Below, piece after piece: positions 37,652-46,415 of a stretch of DNA of 64,000 nucleotides. Source of the DNA: Chitinimonas koreensis. Its GTDB lineage: Bacteria; Pseudomonadota; Gammaproteobacteria; Burkholderiales; Chitinimonadaceae. Numbering within the stretch: position 1 is the stretch's first letter; every line of letters begins with the position of its first letter. Location of the stretch: NCBI RefSeq assembly GCF_014353015.1, contig NZ_CP060704.1, forward strand, positions 186,001-250,000, read 5' to 3'. The notes beneath the pieces are model-generated. The model had not been told where the DNA came from and did not search any database. It worked only from the letters and a program-made list of their open reading frames with translations. Made by a program: the position numbers and the translations under genes.

Positions 37652-38464
37652 ATGACCGATCGCTACGCCGTCCTCGGCAATCCCGTCGCCCACAGCAAGT
37701 CGCCGGCGATCCACGCCGCCTTCGCCGCCCAGACCGGCCAGAAGCTGCGCTACGAGCGCATCGAGGCGCCGCTGGCCGGCTTCATCGAGACAGTGGCCGA
37801 CTTCTTCGCCATGGGCGGCGCCGGCTGCAACGTCACCGTGCCGTTCAAGGAAGAGGCGTTCCGTTTCGCCAACCTGCTGACCGAGCGGGCCGAGCAGGCC
37901 GGCGCGGTGAATACGCTGTGGCTCGACGACGAGGGTGTGACCGGCGACAACACCGACGGCGTCGGCCTGGTGCGCGACCTGCGCCGCCACCTGGCGCTGG
38001 CCGGTCGCCGCGTCCTGCTGCTCGGCGCCGGCGGCGCGGCGCGCGGCGCGATCGGCGCGCTGCTGGCCGAGCGGCCGGCAGCGCTGGTGGTGGCCAACCG
38101 CTCGGCCGACAAGGCCGCGCTGCTGGCCGAGCGCTTCGCCGCGCTCGGGCCGATCCGCGGCTGCGGCTACGAGGACTTGGCGGGCGAGCCGTTCGACCTG
38201 GTGGTCAATGCCACCTCGGCCAGCCTGGCCGGCGCGGCGTTGCCGCTGCCCGCCTCGCTGTGGCGGCCGGAGACGGTGGCCTACGACATGATGTACGGCC
38301 GTGGCCTGACGCCCTTCCTCGAACAGGCGCGCGCCGGCGGCGCCGGCCCGTTGCTCGACGGCCTCGGCATGCTGGTCGAGCAGGCGGCCGAAGCGTTCTT
38401 CCTGTGGCGCGGCGCGCGGCCGGATACCGCGCCGGTGCTGGCGGACTTGCGGGCGGGGCTGTAA
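37652..38464 (+). CDS. aroE: Shikimate dehydrogenase
   Basis: AroE reduces 3-dehydroshikimate with NADPH in the aromatic amino acid pathway. The 270-residue product has the substrate-binding YAVLGNPVAHSKSPAIH (Ser15, Ser17), catalytic K66 in NVTVPFKEEAF and D102 in GDNTDGVG, the cofactor loop LLGAGGAARGAIGALL, and NATSASL. The C-terminal DGLGMLVEQAAEAFFLW is also standard. Start and length fit the family. Confidence 0.95.
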   Translation: MTDRYAVLGNPVAHSKSPAIHAAFAAQTGQKLRYERIEAPLAGFIETVADFFAMGGAGCNVTVPFKEEAFRFANLLTERAEQAGAVNTLWLDDEGVTGDNTDGVGLVRDLRRHLALAGRRVLLLGAGGAARGAIGALLAERPAALVVANRSADKAALLAERFAALGPIRGCGYEDLAGEPFDLVVNATSASLAGAALPLPASLWRPETVAYDMMYGRGLTPFLEQARAGGAGPLLDGLGMLVEQAAEAFFLWRGARPDTAPVLADLRAGL

Positions 38465-38488
38465 AGGCGCGTAGAGCTGGCCGGGTTT

Positions 38489-38514
38489 CGTAAGTCGGGC
38501 TTTATGCCCGACAC
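38489..38514. repeat. Single class B REP arm
   Basis: GTAAGTCGGGCTTTATGCCC followed by GACACC is one unpaired arm with a changed GTAA foot, just after aroE. Confidence 0.7.
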
Positions 38515-38686
38515 CGGGTTCGCTACTGACATTGGCATTGCATGCGATACCAAAATGCTTAGGGCAGTCCTGGACAACAATGTGCTGGTCAGTTCAAAGC
38601 GCGCGGCCCGAGGCGATCGGGTGGCGTTCGAGGAGGTCCTGGCGATGGTGCCGGATGTGGCGCCGGACGATGGCGACGCGCCGTGA
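38504..38686 (+). pseudogene. Possible PIN-domain toxin remnant
   Basis: A 60-codon frame contains MLRAVLDNNVLVSS, which looks like the first strand of a PIN-family ribonuclease with its first catalytic Asp, followed after KRAARGD by RVAFEEVLAMVPDVAPDDGD and a stop. The rest of a PIN domain is absent. The tail resembles C-termini of small antitoxin-like proteins, but I am not certain. Its first codons overlap the single REP arm. It could also be chance. The remaining gene-free DNA (38687-38871) shows nothing clear beyond a TATGAT box at 38756 that might serve the next small gene. Confidence 0.3.
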
Positions 38687-38871
38687 GCGTGAGCATCCCA
38701 CCTGGCTTGACGGTATCCGCAACGAGTTAAAGCAACGCCCCGCCCCCGATGCGCCTATGATCGGCCCATGCTCCGTGCCCGCGATCCGATCGCGGCGCGG
38801 GCTGCGGGGACACACCCGCAATCGTCGTACCGCAGCCACCGGCAGCGCGCCGGCACGGCAAGGAGAACACC

Positions 38872-38997
38872 ATGGCCAAGGGTCAGATGCGCGGCAACAA
38901 GGAAGCGAAGAAGCCCAAGAAGGAAAAGACGGTCACTGCACCGGCCAATCCCTTCCAGTCTCAGATGAAGGCGGCCGAGCCCGGCAAGCACAAATAG
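38872..38997 (+). CDS. Small Lys-rich protein, 41 residues
   Basis: The sequence starts MAKGQMRGNKEAKKPKKEK, continues TVTAPANPFQSQMKAAEPGK and ends HK. It has an AAGGAG ribosome site 8 bp before the ATG and a terminator directly after the stop, so it is a self-contained gene. Very similar short basic proteins are, as I recall, annotated as hypothetical in many proteobacteria. Nucleic acid or ribosome binding is plausible from its charge but unproven. Confidence 0.75.
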   Translation: MAKGQMRGNKEAKKPKKEKTVTAPANPFQSQMKAAEPGKHK

Positions 38998-39014
38998 GCT
39001 CGAGACCAGACCAG

Positions 39015-39038
39015 AAACCGGCGCAAGCCGGTTTTTTG
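39015..39038 (+). terminator. Rho-independent terminator
   Basis: AAACCGGC and GCCGGTTT pair around GCAA and are followed by a run of T. It ends the transcript of the 41-residue protein. Confidence 0.88.
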
Positions 39039-39174
39039 TTGGGCGCGGCCGGTGCATTCCCATCGGTGTCCCGCGTGTGGAGGTAGGCTGCTACCTTCAG
39101 GCCCGCAATCGGATTTCCCGTTCCGCGCGCCTGCCCGTATCGGCCGATGCGGCGGAGCCCTGGCCGGCCGGCGG

Positions 39175-41025
39175 TCAGACCGCTTCGGCCGCCTCGTCCG
39201 CCTCTTCGCCGAGGAAACCGCCGCTCTGGTGCGCCCACAGCCGCGCGTACAGGCCGCCGCGCGCCAGCAGCGCCGCGTGATCGCCTTCCTCGACGATGCG
39301 GCCGCCGTCCATCACGATCAGCCGGTCCATCGCCGCGATGGTCGACAGCCGGTGGGCGATCGCCACCACCGTCTTGCCCTCCATCAGCGTGTACAGGCTG
39401 TCCTGGATCGCCGCCTCGACCTCGCTGTCGAGCGCGCTGGTGGCCTCGTCCAGCAGCAGGATCGGCGCATCCTTGAGCATCACCCGGGCGATCGCGACCC
39501 GCTGGCGCTGGCCGCCGCTGAGCTTCACGCCGCGTTCGCCGACGTGGGCTTCGTAACCCTGGCGGCCCTTGGGGTCGGTCAGCGTCTCGATGAAGTCGTG
39601 CGCCTCGGCGCGGCGGGCGGCGGCGATCATCTCGGCATCACTGGCGTCGGGCCGGCCGTACAGCAGGTTGTCGCGCACCGAGCGGTGCAGCAGGCTGGTG
39701 TCCTGCGTCACCATGCCGACCTGGCGGCGCAGGCTGTCCTGGGTGACCTGGGCGATGTCCTGGCCGTCGATCAGGATGCGGCCCGACTCGACGTCGTAGA
39801 AACGCAGCAGGAGGTTGACCAGCGTGCTCTTGCCGGCGCCCGAGCGGCCGACCAGGCCGACCTTCTCGCCGGGGCGGATGGTCAGGTTCAACTGCTCGAT
39901 CACGCGGCGCTGGCCGCCGTAGCCGAAATCGACCTGCTCGAAGCGGATCTCGCCGCGGCGCACTTCGAGCGGCTGGGCGTCGGGCCGGTCCTTGATCGCG
40001 ATCGGCCGCGACAGCGTGGCGATGCCGTCCTGCACCGTGCCGATCTGCTCGAACAGGCTGGCCATCTCCCACATGATCCAGTGCGAGATGCCGTTGAGCC
40101 GCAGCGCCATGGCGGTGGCGGCCGCCACCGCGCCGACGCCGACCTCGCCGCGCGTCCACAGCCACAGCGTGGCGCCGGCGGTGCTGCCGATCAGCAGCAT
40201 GCTGAGCACGTGGTTGACCACCTCGAAACCGCTGACCAGCCGGGTCTGGCGATAGGCGGTCAGCATGAATTCCTGCATCGCGCCGCGGGCGAACTGGGCC
40301 TCGCGCTGGGCGTGGGCGAACAGCTTGACGGTGGCGATATTGGTGTAGGCGTCGGTGATGCGGCCGGTCATCAGGCTGCGCGCGTCGGCCTGCTCGCTGG
40401 CGACCTTGCCCAGCCGCGGCACGAAGAAGCGCAGCGTGAGCACGTACAGCGCCAGCCAGCCGAGGAAGGGCAGCACCAGCAGCGCGTCGAAGCGGCCGAC
40501 CACCGCCACCATGGTGACGAAGTAGATGACCACGAAGACCAGGATGTCGGCCACGATCAGCACGGTGTCGCGCACCGCCAGCGCGGTCTGCATCACCTTG
40601 GCGGCGACCCGGCCGGCGAATTCGTCCTGGTAGAAGCTCATGCTCTGGCCGAGCAGGTGGCGGTGGTAGTGCCAGCGCAGCAGCATCGGGAAATTGCCGA
40701 GCAGGCCCTGGTACTTGCACAGCGCCTGCAGCGCGATCAGCACCGGGCTGGCGAGCAGGATGCCGGCCAAGAGCAGCAGGTGGCCGCGTTGCTGGGTCCA
40801 CAGCTCGGCCGGCGGCACCTGGCCGAGCCAGTCGACCACCGAGCCCAGCATGCTGAACAGCAGCGCCTCGAAGGCGCCGATGCCGGCGGTGAGCACGATC
40901 ATCGCGGCGATCAGCCCGCGCAGGCCCTCGGTGCCGGCCCAGACGAAGCGGAAGAAGCCCTTGGGCGGCTGGGCCGGGGGCGTGTCGGGATAGAGGTGGA
41001 CGCGTCGTTCGAACCAGCTGAACAC
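39175..41025 (-). CDS. ABC transporter, fused membrane and ATPase domains
   Basis: This is a 616-residue exporter half. Six membrane helices (about 30-330) are followed by an ATPase domain with Walker A VGRSGAGKSTLVNLLL, Q-loop MVTQDTSLLHR, signature LSGGQRQRVAIARVML, Walker B ILLLDEATSALD and IAHRLSTIAAMD. The start is taken as GTG 41025 (FSWFERRVHLYPDTPP), as in close relatives that begin with MF-x-WFE; no ATG is available nearby in frame. The cargo is unknown. It is transcribed alone. Confidence 0.87.
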   Translation of the reverse strand: MFSWFERRVHLYPDTPPAQPPKGFFRFVWAGTEGLRGLIAAMIVLTAGIGAFEALLFSMLGSVVDWLGQVPPAELWTQQRGHLLLLAGILLASPVLIALQALCKYQGLLGNFPMLLRWHYHRHLLGQSMSFYQDEFAGRVAAKVMQTALAVRDTVLIVADILVFVVIYFVTMVAVVGRFDALLVLPFLGWLALYVLTLRFFVPRLGKVASEQADARSLMTGRITDAYTNIATVKLFAHAQREAQFARGAMQEFMLTAYRQTRLVSGFEVVNHVLSMLLIGSTAGATLWLWTRGEVGVGAVAAATAMALRLNGISHWIMWEMASLFEQIGTVQDGIATLSRPIAIKDRPDAQPLEVRRGEIRFEQVDFGYGGQRRVIEQLNLTIRPGEKVGLVGRSGAGKSTLVNLLLRFYDVESGRILIDGQDIAQVTQDSLRRQVGMVTQDTSLLHRSVRDNLLYGRPDASDAEMIAAARRAEAHDFIETLTDPKGRQGYEAHVGERGVKLSGGQRQRVAIARVMLKDAPILLLDEATSALDSEVEAAIQDSLYTLMEGKTVVAIAHRLSTIAAMDRLIVMDGGRIVEEGDHAALLARGGLYARLWAHQSGGFLGEEADEAAEAV

Positions 41026-41186
41026 GGGGAGGCCTTCGGGGAGTGCGGGGAGAGGGCGCAGTGTAGCAAAGCGCTTGCGGTGGGCTGCTGACACGGTGCT
41101 GGCAGGATGGCGGGCGTGTCGGAAATGCATTCGCCGCGGCGGGCGGGCGCCATCGCCGGTTCTCGCTGTCCGGGGTTAGGGTTCCC

Positions 41187-41256
41187 GTAGGAGCGGCTTC
41201 AGCCGCGAATGGCCATTGCGCCACGACCGGCGATTCGCGGCCGAAGCCGCTCCTAC
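41187..41256. repeat. REP pair, class A
   Basis: GTAGGAGCGGCTTCAGCCGC starts at 41187 and the inverse ends GCTCCTAC at 41256. Together with the next element it fills most of the 308-bp gap 41026-41333. Confidence 0.9.
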
Positions 41257-41271
41257 GTGCGCTTCGATGCG

Positions 41272-41337
41272 GTAGCTCGGCATTCATTCCGACGGCGATG
41301 TTGAATCGGCGGCGCGGTCGGAATGACTTCCGACTAC
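41272..41337. repeat. REP pair, class E, overlapping a stop codon
   Basis: GTAGCTCGGCATTCATTCCG (from 41272) faces CGGAATGACTTCCGACTAC (ending 41337). The GTAG foot of the right arm supplies the TAG stop of the hydrolase gene on the minus strand. Confidence 0.8.
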
Positions 41338-42113
41338 GGCGGTGTCGTATCGAGGATGGTGGATGGCGCTCCGCACCATTGCGCCACCTGCGCCGCCAGC
41401 CAGTGCGGGTCGTCGAGCGGCAGGTCGTGGCCGGCCGTCTCGTGCAGCCGCAGCGGCCAGCCGGCCGCGGCGGCCAGCGCCTGCGAGCAGGCCGGGTCGA
41501 CCAGCCGGTCGCGCCGGCTGGCCAGCAGCAGCGCCGGGCAGCCCGGCCATTGCGGCGGCAGGCGGAAGCGCGCGGCGGCGGCCAGCTGGCGCAGCAGGTT
41601 GGCGCGCGCGACCGGCGCCTCGCGCTGCCAGGCGATCCACTGCGGCAGCGCCGCGGCGCGGCGGGCCGGATCGTTGCTGACCATGGCCAGGATGCTGCGC
41701 TCGCGCGCCGCGATCGATTGCAGCGGCAGCCGCGCGATCGCCGGGTAGCGCGGCCAGCGCAGCCGGCGCCAGAACGGCGCGAGGCCGGCCAGGCTGGTGT
41801 TGACCAGCACCAGGCGCCCGACCTCGGTCGGCCGACGAGTCGCCCAGTCGAGCGCCACCATGCCGCCGAGCGAGATCGCCAGCAGGTTGACCGGGCCTTG
41901 CGCCAGCACCTCGGCCAGCTCGGCGCGCAGGCCGTCGCACTGGCCGGCGAGGGTCGCGGCGCTGCGTTCGCGCCAGCGCCGGCCGTTGCCGGCCAGATCG
42001 GGCGCCAGCACGCGCACGCCGCCGAGCGCCTCGGCCAGCAGCGGCGGGAAGCCGCCCCAGTGGCGCGCCTCGCGGCCGAGGCCGCGCAGCAGGATCCAGG
42101 TCGGCGCGGCCAT
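41334..42113 (-). CDS. Alpha/beta hydrolase, BioH-like
   Basis: The 259-residue protein has LLRGLGREARHWGGFPPLLAE at its start, the nucleophile elbow LLAISLGGM with S81, an Asp in LLASRRDRLVD and a His in TAGHDLPLD, giving a full triad. It resembles BioH-type carboxylesterases, but no biotin genes lie near, so a different ester may be the substrate. Its stop codon lies inside a REP element. It starts 2 bp after the stop of the M14-like gene, so the two form an operon. Confidence 0.8.
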   Translation of the reverse strand: MAAPTWILLRGLGREARHWGGFPPLLAEALGGVRVLAPDLAGNGRRWRERSAATLAGQCDGLRAELAEVLAQGPVNLLAISLGGMVALDWATRRPTEVGRLVLVNTSLAGLAPFWRRLRWPRYPAIARLPLQSIAARERSILAMVSNDPARRAAALPQWIAWQREAPVARANLLRQLAAAARFRLPPQWPGCPALLLASRRDRLVDPACSQALAAAAGWPLRLHETAGHDLPLDDPHWLAAQVAQWCGAPSTILDTTPP

Positions 42114-42115
42114 CG

Positions 42116-43135
42116 TCAGCTCCGGTACCACAGGTCCATCGCATCGCGCCGATGCTGCAGCCGGCGGTTGCGGCCCTCGAGCCAGCGCAGCTCGCTGCTG
42201 GCTACCCGCAGCAGGAATTCCATCAGCAAGAGGTGGCTGCGCATCACCCGCTGTTCGCGGTGCGGCGCCACCGGGTTGAATACGCCGAGCCGCGAGAACA
42301 GCTGGCGCGGGTTCTTGCGCACCCATAGCCAGGAGCCCATTTCCAGCGTCAGCGGCAGGAACAGCCGGTCGGGATCGGCGCGCGAGCGCAGGTAGAGGTG
42401 GTCCCACAGGTCGCCGTGGGTCAGGTACTGGCGGCTCTGCGGCTCGAACAGGTAGCGGTGGTGCGGATAGGCCTGGTCGAACAACGTCTTGAGCGTGTAG
42501 ATCTCGCCCAGCGTATCGATCGGCCGGCGGCTGCCGGCCAGCGGAAACCAGATGTGGTCGCGGCTCCCGAAGCCCGAGTGGCAATCGAGCGCCAGCGCCA
42601 GCGGCCGGCTCAGCAGTTCCTGCTCGACCACCGTGCACAGCGCGCGGCTTTCCTCTTCCATCTCTTGGCCGTGGTCGCCGCGGTACCACGGCAGCCAGCG
42701 GCCGAAGCGGTGGCCGCCGACCAGCCAGGCGACCCGTTCGCTGGCGTCGATCGGCGCGTTGCGCATCAGGTCGATGCCGGCCGGGTTGGCGCGGCGGCGC
42801 TGCAGCATGCCGCCGGGGTTGACCAGCGGCATGAACAGCAGCTGCACGCGTTCGAGCTGGTGCTCGAGCGCCGAATCCCAGCGCAGCCGCATCAGCAGGT
42901 TGCGCAGGAAGGCCAGGATCACCTGGGTGCCGATGCGCTCGAGCCCGTGCACGCCGCCGAAGAAGCCGACCGCCGGCGCGGCCGGGTCGTCGCTGCCCAG
43001 GCTCAGCACGTGGATCGGCAGGCAGAAGTTGCCGACCGTCACGCCGGCCACGCTGCGCGACCGCAGCCGGCCGCCGCCCAGGGCGAGCAGGCGTTCGATC
43101 TCGGCCAGTTCGGGGAGGCGGTCATACAGGGACAT
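42116..43135 (-). CDS. M14-family metallocarboxypeptidase-like protein
   Basis: The 339-residue protein has a zinc-binding pair H63 and E66 in FFGGVHGLERIGTQV, a third ligand in ALALDCHSGFGSRD, NPAGIDLMRN and a late catalytic-type Glu in PLTLEMGSWLW. This is the M14/succinylglutamate-desuccinylase-like fold. No signal peptide is seen, so it would act in the cytoplasm. The start MSLYDRLPEL is favoured over an ATG 15 bp earlier. It is cotranscribed with the BioH-like hydrolase; the substrate is unknown. Confidence 0.8.
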   Translation of the reverse strand: MSLYDRLPELAEIERLLALGGGRLRSRSVAGVTVGNFCLPIHVLSLGSDDPAAPAVGFFGGVHGLERIGTQVILAFLRNLLMRLRWDSALEHQLERVQLLFMPLVNPGGMLQRRRANPAGIDLMRNAPIDASERVAWLVGGHRFGRWLPWYRGDHGQEMEEESRALCTVVEQELLSRPLALALDCHSGFGSRDHIWFPLAGSRRPIDTLGEIYTLKTLFDQAYPHHRYLFEPQSRQYLTHGDLWDHLYLRSRADPDRLFLPLTLEMGSWLWVRKNPRQLFSRLGVFNPVAPHREQRVMRSHLLLMEFLLRVASSELRWLEGRNRRLQHRRDAMDLWYRS

Positions 43136-43261
43136 GGCGATCGCCAGCATAGACAGCGGCGCGCCGGGCAGGCGTGACGGTTTCGTGACAAGTGCTTCGG
43201 CCGTCCGCGTCCTGGTCCGATGCGGTGGAACGCGGTGCGATCGATGCCGTGGACGAACCTC

Positions 43262-43330
43262 ATAGGAGCGGCTTCAGCCGCAAGTCCTCGAAGATGAGCC
43301 GCCGCCATTCGCGGCTGAAGCCGCGCTTAC
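43262..43330. repeat. REP pair, class A, slightly decayed
   Basis: ATAGGAGCGGCTTCAGCCGC starts at 43262; the inverse ends CCGCGCTTAC at 43330. It lies 31 bp past the CoA-transferase stop. Confidence 0.85.
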
Positions 43331-43360
43331 AACGCTCTCAATAGGATGCGTCGCGGCGGC

Positions 43361-44440
43361 TCAGCCCGCCAACCGCGGCACGATCCCGGGCATGCGGATG
43401 GTCCGCCCATCGGGCAGCGTCAGCGGCAGGAACATCTCGCGCGCATGGAAATGCGGGTCGGCGAACATGTCGGCCACCGAGTAGACCTTGGAGGCCGGCA
43501 CCTCGGCCTCCTTCAGCACGGCCATCACCGCGGCGAGGTCGTGCTGCGCCACCCACTGGTCGATCACCGCGTAGAGCTCGTCGCGCCGCGCGTCGCGGCC
43601 GGCGTTGTCGGCCAGGTCCGGCGCAGCGGCCAGATCGGGCCGGCCGATCGCGCGCATCAGCCGCTGGAAGATCGCGTCGCCGTTGGCGCCGATGGTGACG
43701 TGGCCGCCGTCGCGGGTGGTATGGGTATTGGACGGCGTGATGCCGGGCATGATGTTGCCGCTGCGCTCGCGGATGAAGCCGTCGTGGTCGTACTCGGGCA
43801 CCAGGCTTTCCATCATGGCGAACACCGCCTCGTACAGCGCCACGTCGACCACCTGGCCGCGGCCGCCGTTGACCTCGACCTGGCGCAGCGCCATCAGCGC
43901 GCCCATCACCGCGTACAGCGCGGCGATCGAATCGCCGATCGAGACGCCGGTACGCACCGGCGGGCGATCCTCGAAGCCGGTCACGTAGCGCAGCCCGCCC
44001 ATCGATTCGCCGACCGCGCCGAAGCCGGGCAGGTCGCGATAGGGGCCGGTCTGGCCGAAGCCGGAGATGCGCACCATCACCAGTTTCGGATTGAGCTGCG
44101 ACAGCGTTTCCCAGCCGAGGCCGAGCTTCTCCATCACGCCGGGGCGGAAGTTCTCGACCACGATGTTGGCCTCGGCGCACAGCGCGCGGGCGCGTTCGAG
44201 TTCGGCCGAATCCTTGAGGTTGAGATTGATGCAGCGCTTGCCGCGGCTCTGCACGTACCACCACAGCGAGGTGCCGTCGTGCAGCCGCCGCCAGCGCCGC
44301 AGCGGATCGCCCTCGGGCGGCTCGATCTTGGTCACCTCGGCGCCGAAGTCGGCCATCAGCCGGGTGCAGAACGGCGCCGCGATCAGCGTGCCGAGCTCGA
44401 CCACCTTGATGCCGGCGAGCGGTTTCTTCGGGTCCTGCAT
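43361..44440 (-). CDS. Class III (CaiB/BaiF) CoA-transferase
   Basis: The 359-residue enzyme moves CoA between carboxylic acids. It has IKVVELGTLIAAPFCTRLMADFG at the N-terminus, then GKRCINLNLK, NFRPGVMEKLGLGW, SGFGQTGPY and the catalytic D170 in VSIGDSIAALYA. The C-terminus stops at RMPGIVPRLAG, some 35-40 residues earlier than usual; the expected GPALGEH-type tail is missing in all three frames, so the truncation is real or very old. A REP lies just behind it. A good AGGAG ribosome site precedes the start. The substrate is unknown. Confidence 0.85.
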   Translation of the reverse strand: MQDPKKPLAGIKVVELGTLIAAPFCTRLMADFGAEVTKIEPPEGDPLRRWRRLHDGTSLWWYVQSRGKRCINLNLKDSAELERARALCAEANIVVENFRPGVMEKLGLGWETLSQLNPKLVMVRISGFGQTGPYRDLPGFGAVGESMGGLRYVTGFEDRPPVRTGVSIGDSIAALYAVMGALMALRQVEVNGGRGQVVDVALYEAVFAMMESLVPEYDHDGFIRERSGNIMPGITPSNTHTTRDGGHVTIGANGDAIFQRLMRAIGRPDLAAAPDLADNAGRDARRDELYAVIDQWVAQHDLAAVMAVLKEAEVPASKVYSVADMFADPHFHAREMFLPLTLPDGRTIRMPGIVPRLAG

Positions 44441-44572
44441 GTCTTCTCCTCGCGCGCCCCGCGCGCCTTGGCCGGCAGCATAGCAAAGCCGGCCGGCGGC
44501 CCGGCCGGTCGCGGCGAAGATGGAGAAGACGGGGGAAGAGCTGCGGGACGGATGCGCCGGACGGCGCCGGGA

Positions 44573-44830
44573 TCAATAGCGCTTGAGCTTGCAGACCACC
44601 TTGACGAAGCCGAGCTCGAGCTCCATCTCGTAGCGGTCCTTGAACACCGTCATGGCGAGCACCTTGGTGTGGTAGGGCACCATCGACTTGAGGTAGGCCG
44701 CGACGTCGGCGGCGCTGGCGTGGGCGATGCCGTTCTCGCGGTCCTGCAGGAAGCGGTCGACGTGGGAAAGCACGGCGGCGATGTCCTTGCGGGCATCGTC
44801 GGCGGGGGCCAGTTCTAGATCCAGGATCAT
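44573..44830 (-). CDS. Hypothetical protein, 85 residues
   Basis: The short protein starts ILDLELAPADDARKDIAAVL and ends FVKVVCKLKRY. It is mostly helical at first (SHVDRFLQD) and then has a beta-rich end with YHTKVLAMTVFKDRYEMELE. There is no membrane segment or signal. I recognise no family. It lies 132 bp upstream of the CoA-transferase on the same strand and faces the lipoprotein gene. Confidence 0.6.
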   Translation of the reverse strand: MILDLELAPADDARKDIAAVLSHVDRFLQDRENGIAHASAADVAAYLKSMVPYHTKVLAMTVFKDRYEMELELGFVKVVCKLKRY

Positions 44831-45074
44831 GGTGTCGGGTTCGGTCGGCGGTCTGGTGGAGCGAGAGCGCGTATTTTAGGCAAATCTGATGGACCTTGCG
44901 CGGCTTGCGGCGGAAGCAGCCCTCCACCATGTTCGGCGCATGCGCGTGTGACCGGGCGGCGATGCCCGCGGTTCGCTACCGCACGGCGGAGGGCCGGTCG
45001 GTCTGGTCGTTTTCACGTTCCGCCGCCGGCGGTGCTGGCTATGATCGGGACTCGATCCAAATCAGGACATCGTC

Positions 45075-46370
45075 ATGAATCCGGCCCGTACATGGCTGCT
45101 GCCGCTGTGCACCTCGATCCTGCTCGGCGCCTGCGGCGGAGGGGGTGATGGCGGCGGCGGCTCGCCGACCCCGGTCCCGACTCCCACGCCGACCCCGCTG
45201 CCGGCCGCGCCCACGGTACAGGCGTTCGACGCCTCGCCCGCGGTGATCGCCGTCGGCCAGTCGAGCACGCTGAGCTGGCAGGTCAGCGGCGCCGCCAGCA
45301 TCAGCATCGCGCCCGGCATCGGCACGGTGAGCGGCAGCAGCGTCACCGTCGCGCCGGCCGCCAGCACCACCTACACGTTGACCGCCAGCAATGCGGCCGG
45401 TACGGCCAGCGCCAGCACCACGGTCACGGTCGGCAGCGCCGGCGCGCACTACGGCAGCATGGCGGCGGCCGACCTCGGCGTCGGCGCCGCGCTCAACGGC
45501 AGCCTGCCCTTCCCGGCCGGCAATGCCTGGAACCAGGACATCTCGGCCGCACCGGTCGATCCCAACTCGGCCAACCTGATCGCCACCATCGGCGCCGGGC
45601 GCGGCCTGCATCCCGACTTCGGCGCCGGCCTCTACGACGGTGCGCCGATCGGCATTCCCTACGTGGTGGTGAGCGGCGCGCAGGCCCGGGTGACGATCCG
45701 CTTCACCGCTTACGGCGACGAGAGCGATCCCGGCCCCTACCCGGTGCCGGCCGCCGCGCCGATCGAGGGCCAGCGGCCCGATGGCGGCGCCTTCGACGGC
45801 GACCGCCATGTGCTGGTGATCGATCGCGACAACAACCGGCTGTACGAGCTCTACCGCGCCTTCCCGCAGCCCGACGGCAGCTGGAACGCCGATTCGGGCG
45901 CGGTGTTCCATCTCGATTCCAATACCGTGCGCCCCGGCGGCCAGCCGGGCTGGACCAGCGCCGACGCGGCCGGCCTGCCGGTGTTCCCCGGCCTGGTGCG
46001 CTACGACGAGGCCGCCAGCGGCACCATCCGCCATGCGCTGCGCTTCACCGTCAGCCAGTCGCGCCGCGCCTACGTGCCGCCGGCCACCCACTGGGCCGCC
46101 AGCAGCACCGACCCGAACCGGCCGCCGATGGGCATGCGGGTGCGGCTCAAGGCCGCCTACGCGATCCCGGCCGGCTTCAGCGCCGAGAGCCGCGCGATCC
46201 TGCAGGCGATGAAGACCTACGGCATGATCGTGGCCGACAACGGCAGCAACTGGTATGTCAGCGGCGCGCCCGATGCGCGCTGGAACAACGACGAGCTGGT
46301 GAGCGAGCTCGGCAGCGTGAAGGGCAGCGATTTCGAGGTGGTGCGGATGGATGGGCTGGTGACGAACTGA
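45075..46370 (+). CDS. Lipoprotein with Ig-like domain
   Basis: The 431-residue protein has a lipoprotein signal (LLGAC, lipidated C20), a Gly then Pro/Thr-rich linker (SPTPVPTPTPTPLP) and an Ig-like domain (about 48-118, VQAFDASPAVIAVGQSSTLSW and TYTLTASNAAGTASASTTV). It is followed by a long C-terminal domain of about 300 residues with SLPFPAGNAWNQDIS, DGDRHVLVIDRDNNRLYELY, RHALRFTVSQSRRAYVPPATH and LQAMKTYGMIVADNGSNWY. The second domain is seen in secreted proteins of several bacteria but I know no activity for it. It should be on the outer membrane or cell surface. Confidence 0.78.
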   Translation: MNPARTWLLPLCTSILLGACGGGGDGGGGSPTPVPTPTPTPLPAAPTVQAFDASPAVIAVGQSSTLSWQVSGAASISIAPGIGTVSGSSVTVAPAASTTYTLTASNAAGTASASTTVTVGSAGAHYGSMAAADLGVGAALNGSLPFPAGNAWNQDISAAPVDPNSANLIATIGAGRGLHPDFGAGLYDGAPIGIPYVVVSGAQARVTIRFTAYGDESDPGPYPVPAAAPIEGQRPDGGAFDGDRHVLVIDRDNNRLYELYRAFPQPDGSWNADSGAVFHLDSNTVRPGGQPGWTSADAAGLPVFPGLVRYDEAASGTIRHALRFTVSQSRRAYVPPATHWAASSTDPNRPPMGMRVRLKAAYAIPAGFSAESRAILQAMKTYGMIVADNGSNWYVSGAPDARWNNDELVSELGSVKGSDFEVVRMDGLVTN

Positions 46371-46415
46371 ACGTCCGGGCCCGGCATGCGGATGCTGTGC
46401 GGCGCAGGGGACTTT

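Noticed and set aside
41334..42689. Fusion of the M14-like and BioH-like proteins in one frame
   Set aside because: The open frame continues by chance; the M14 gene ends at 42116 in another frame and the hydrolase has its own ATG 2 bp later.
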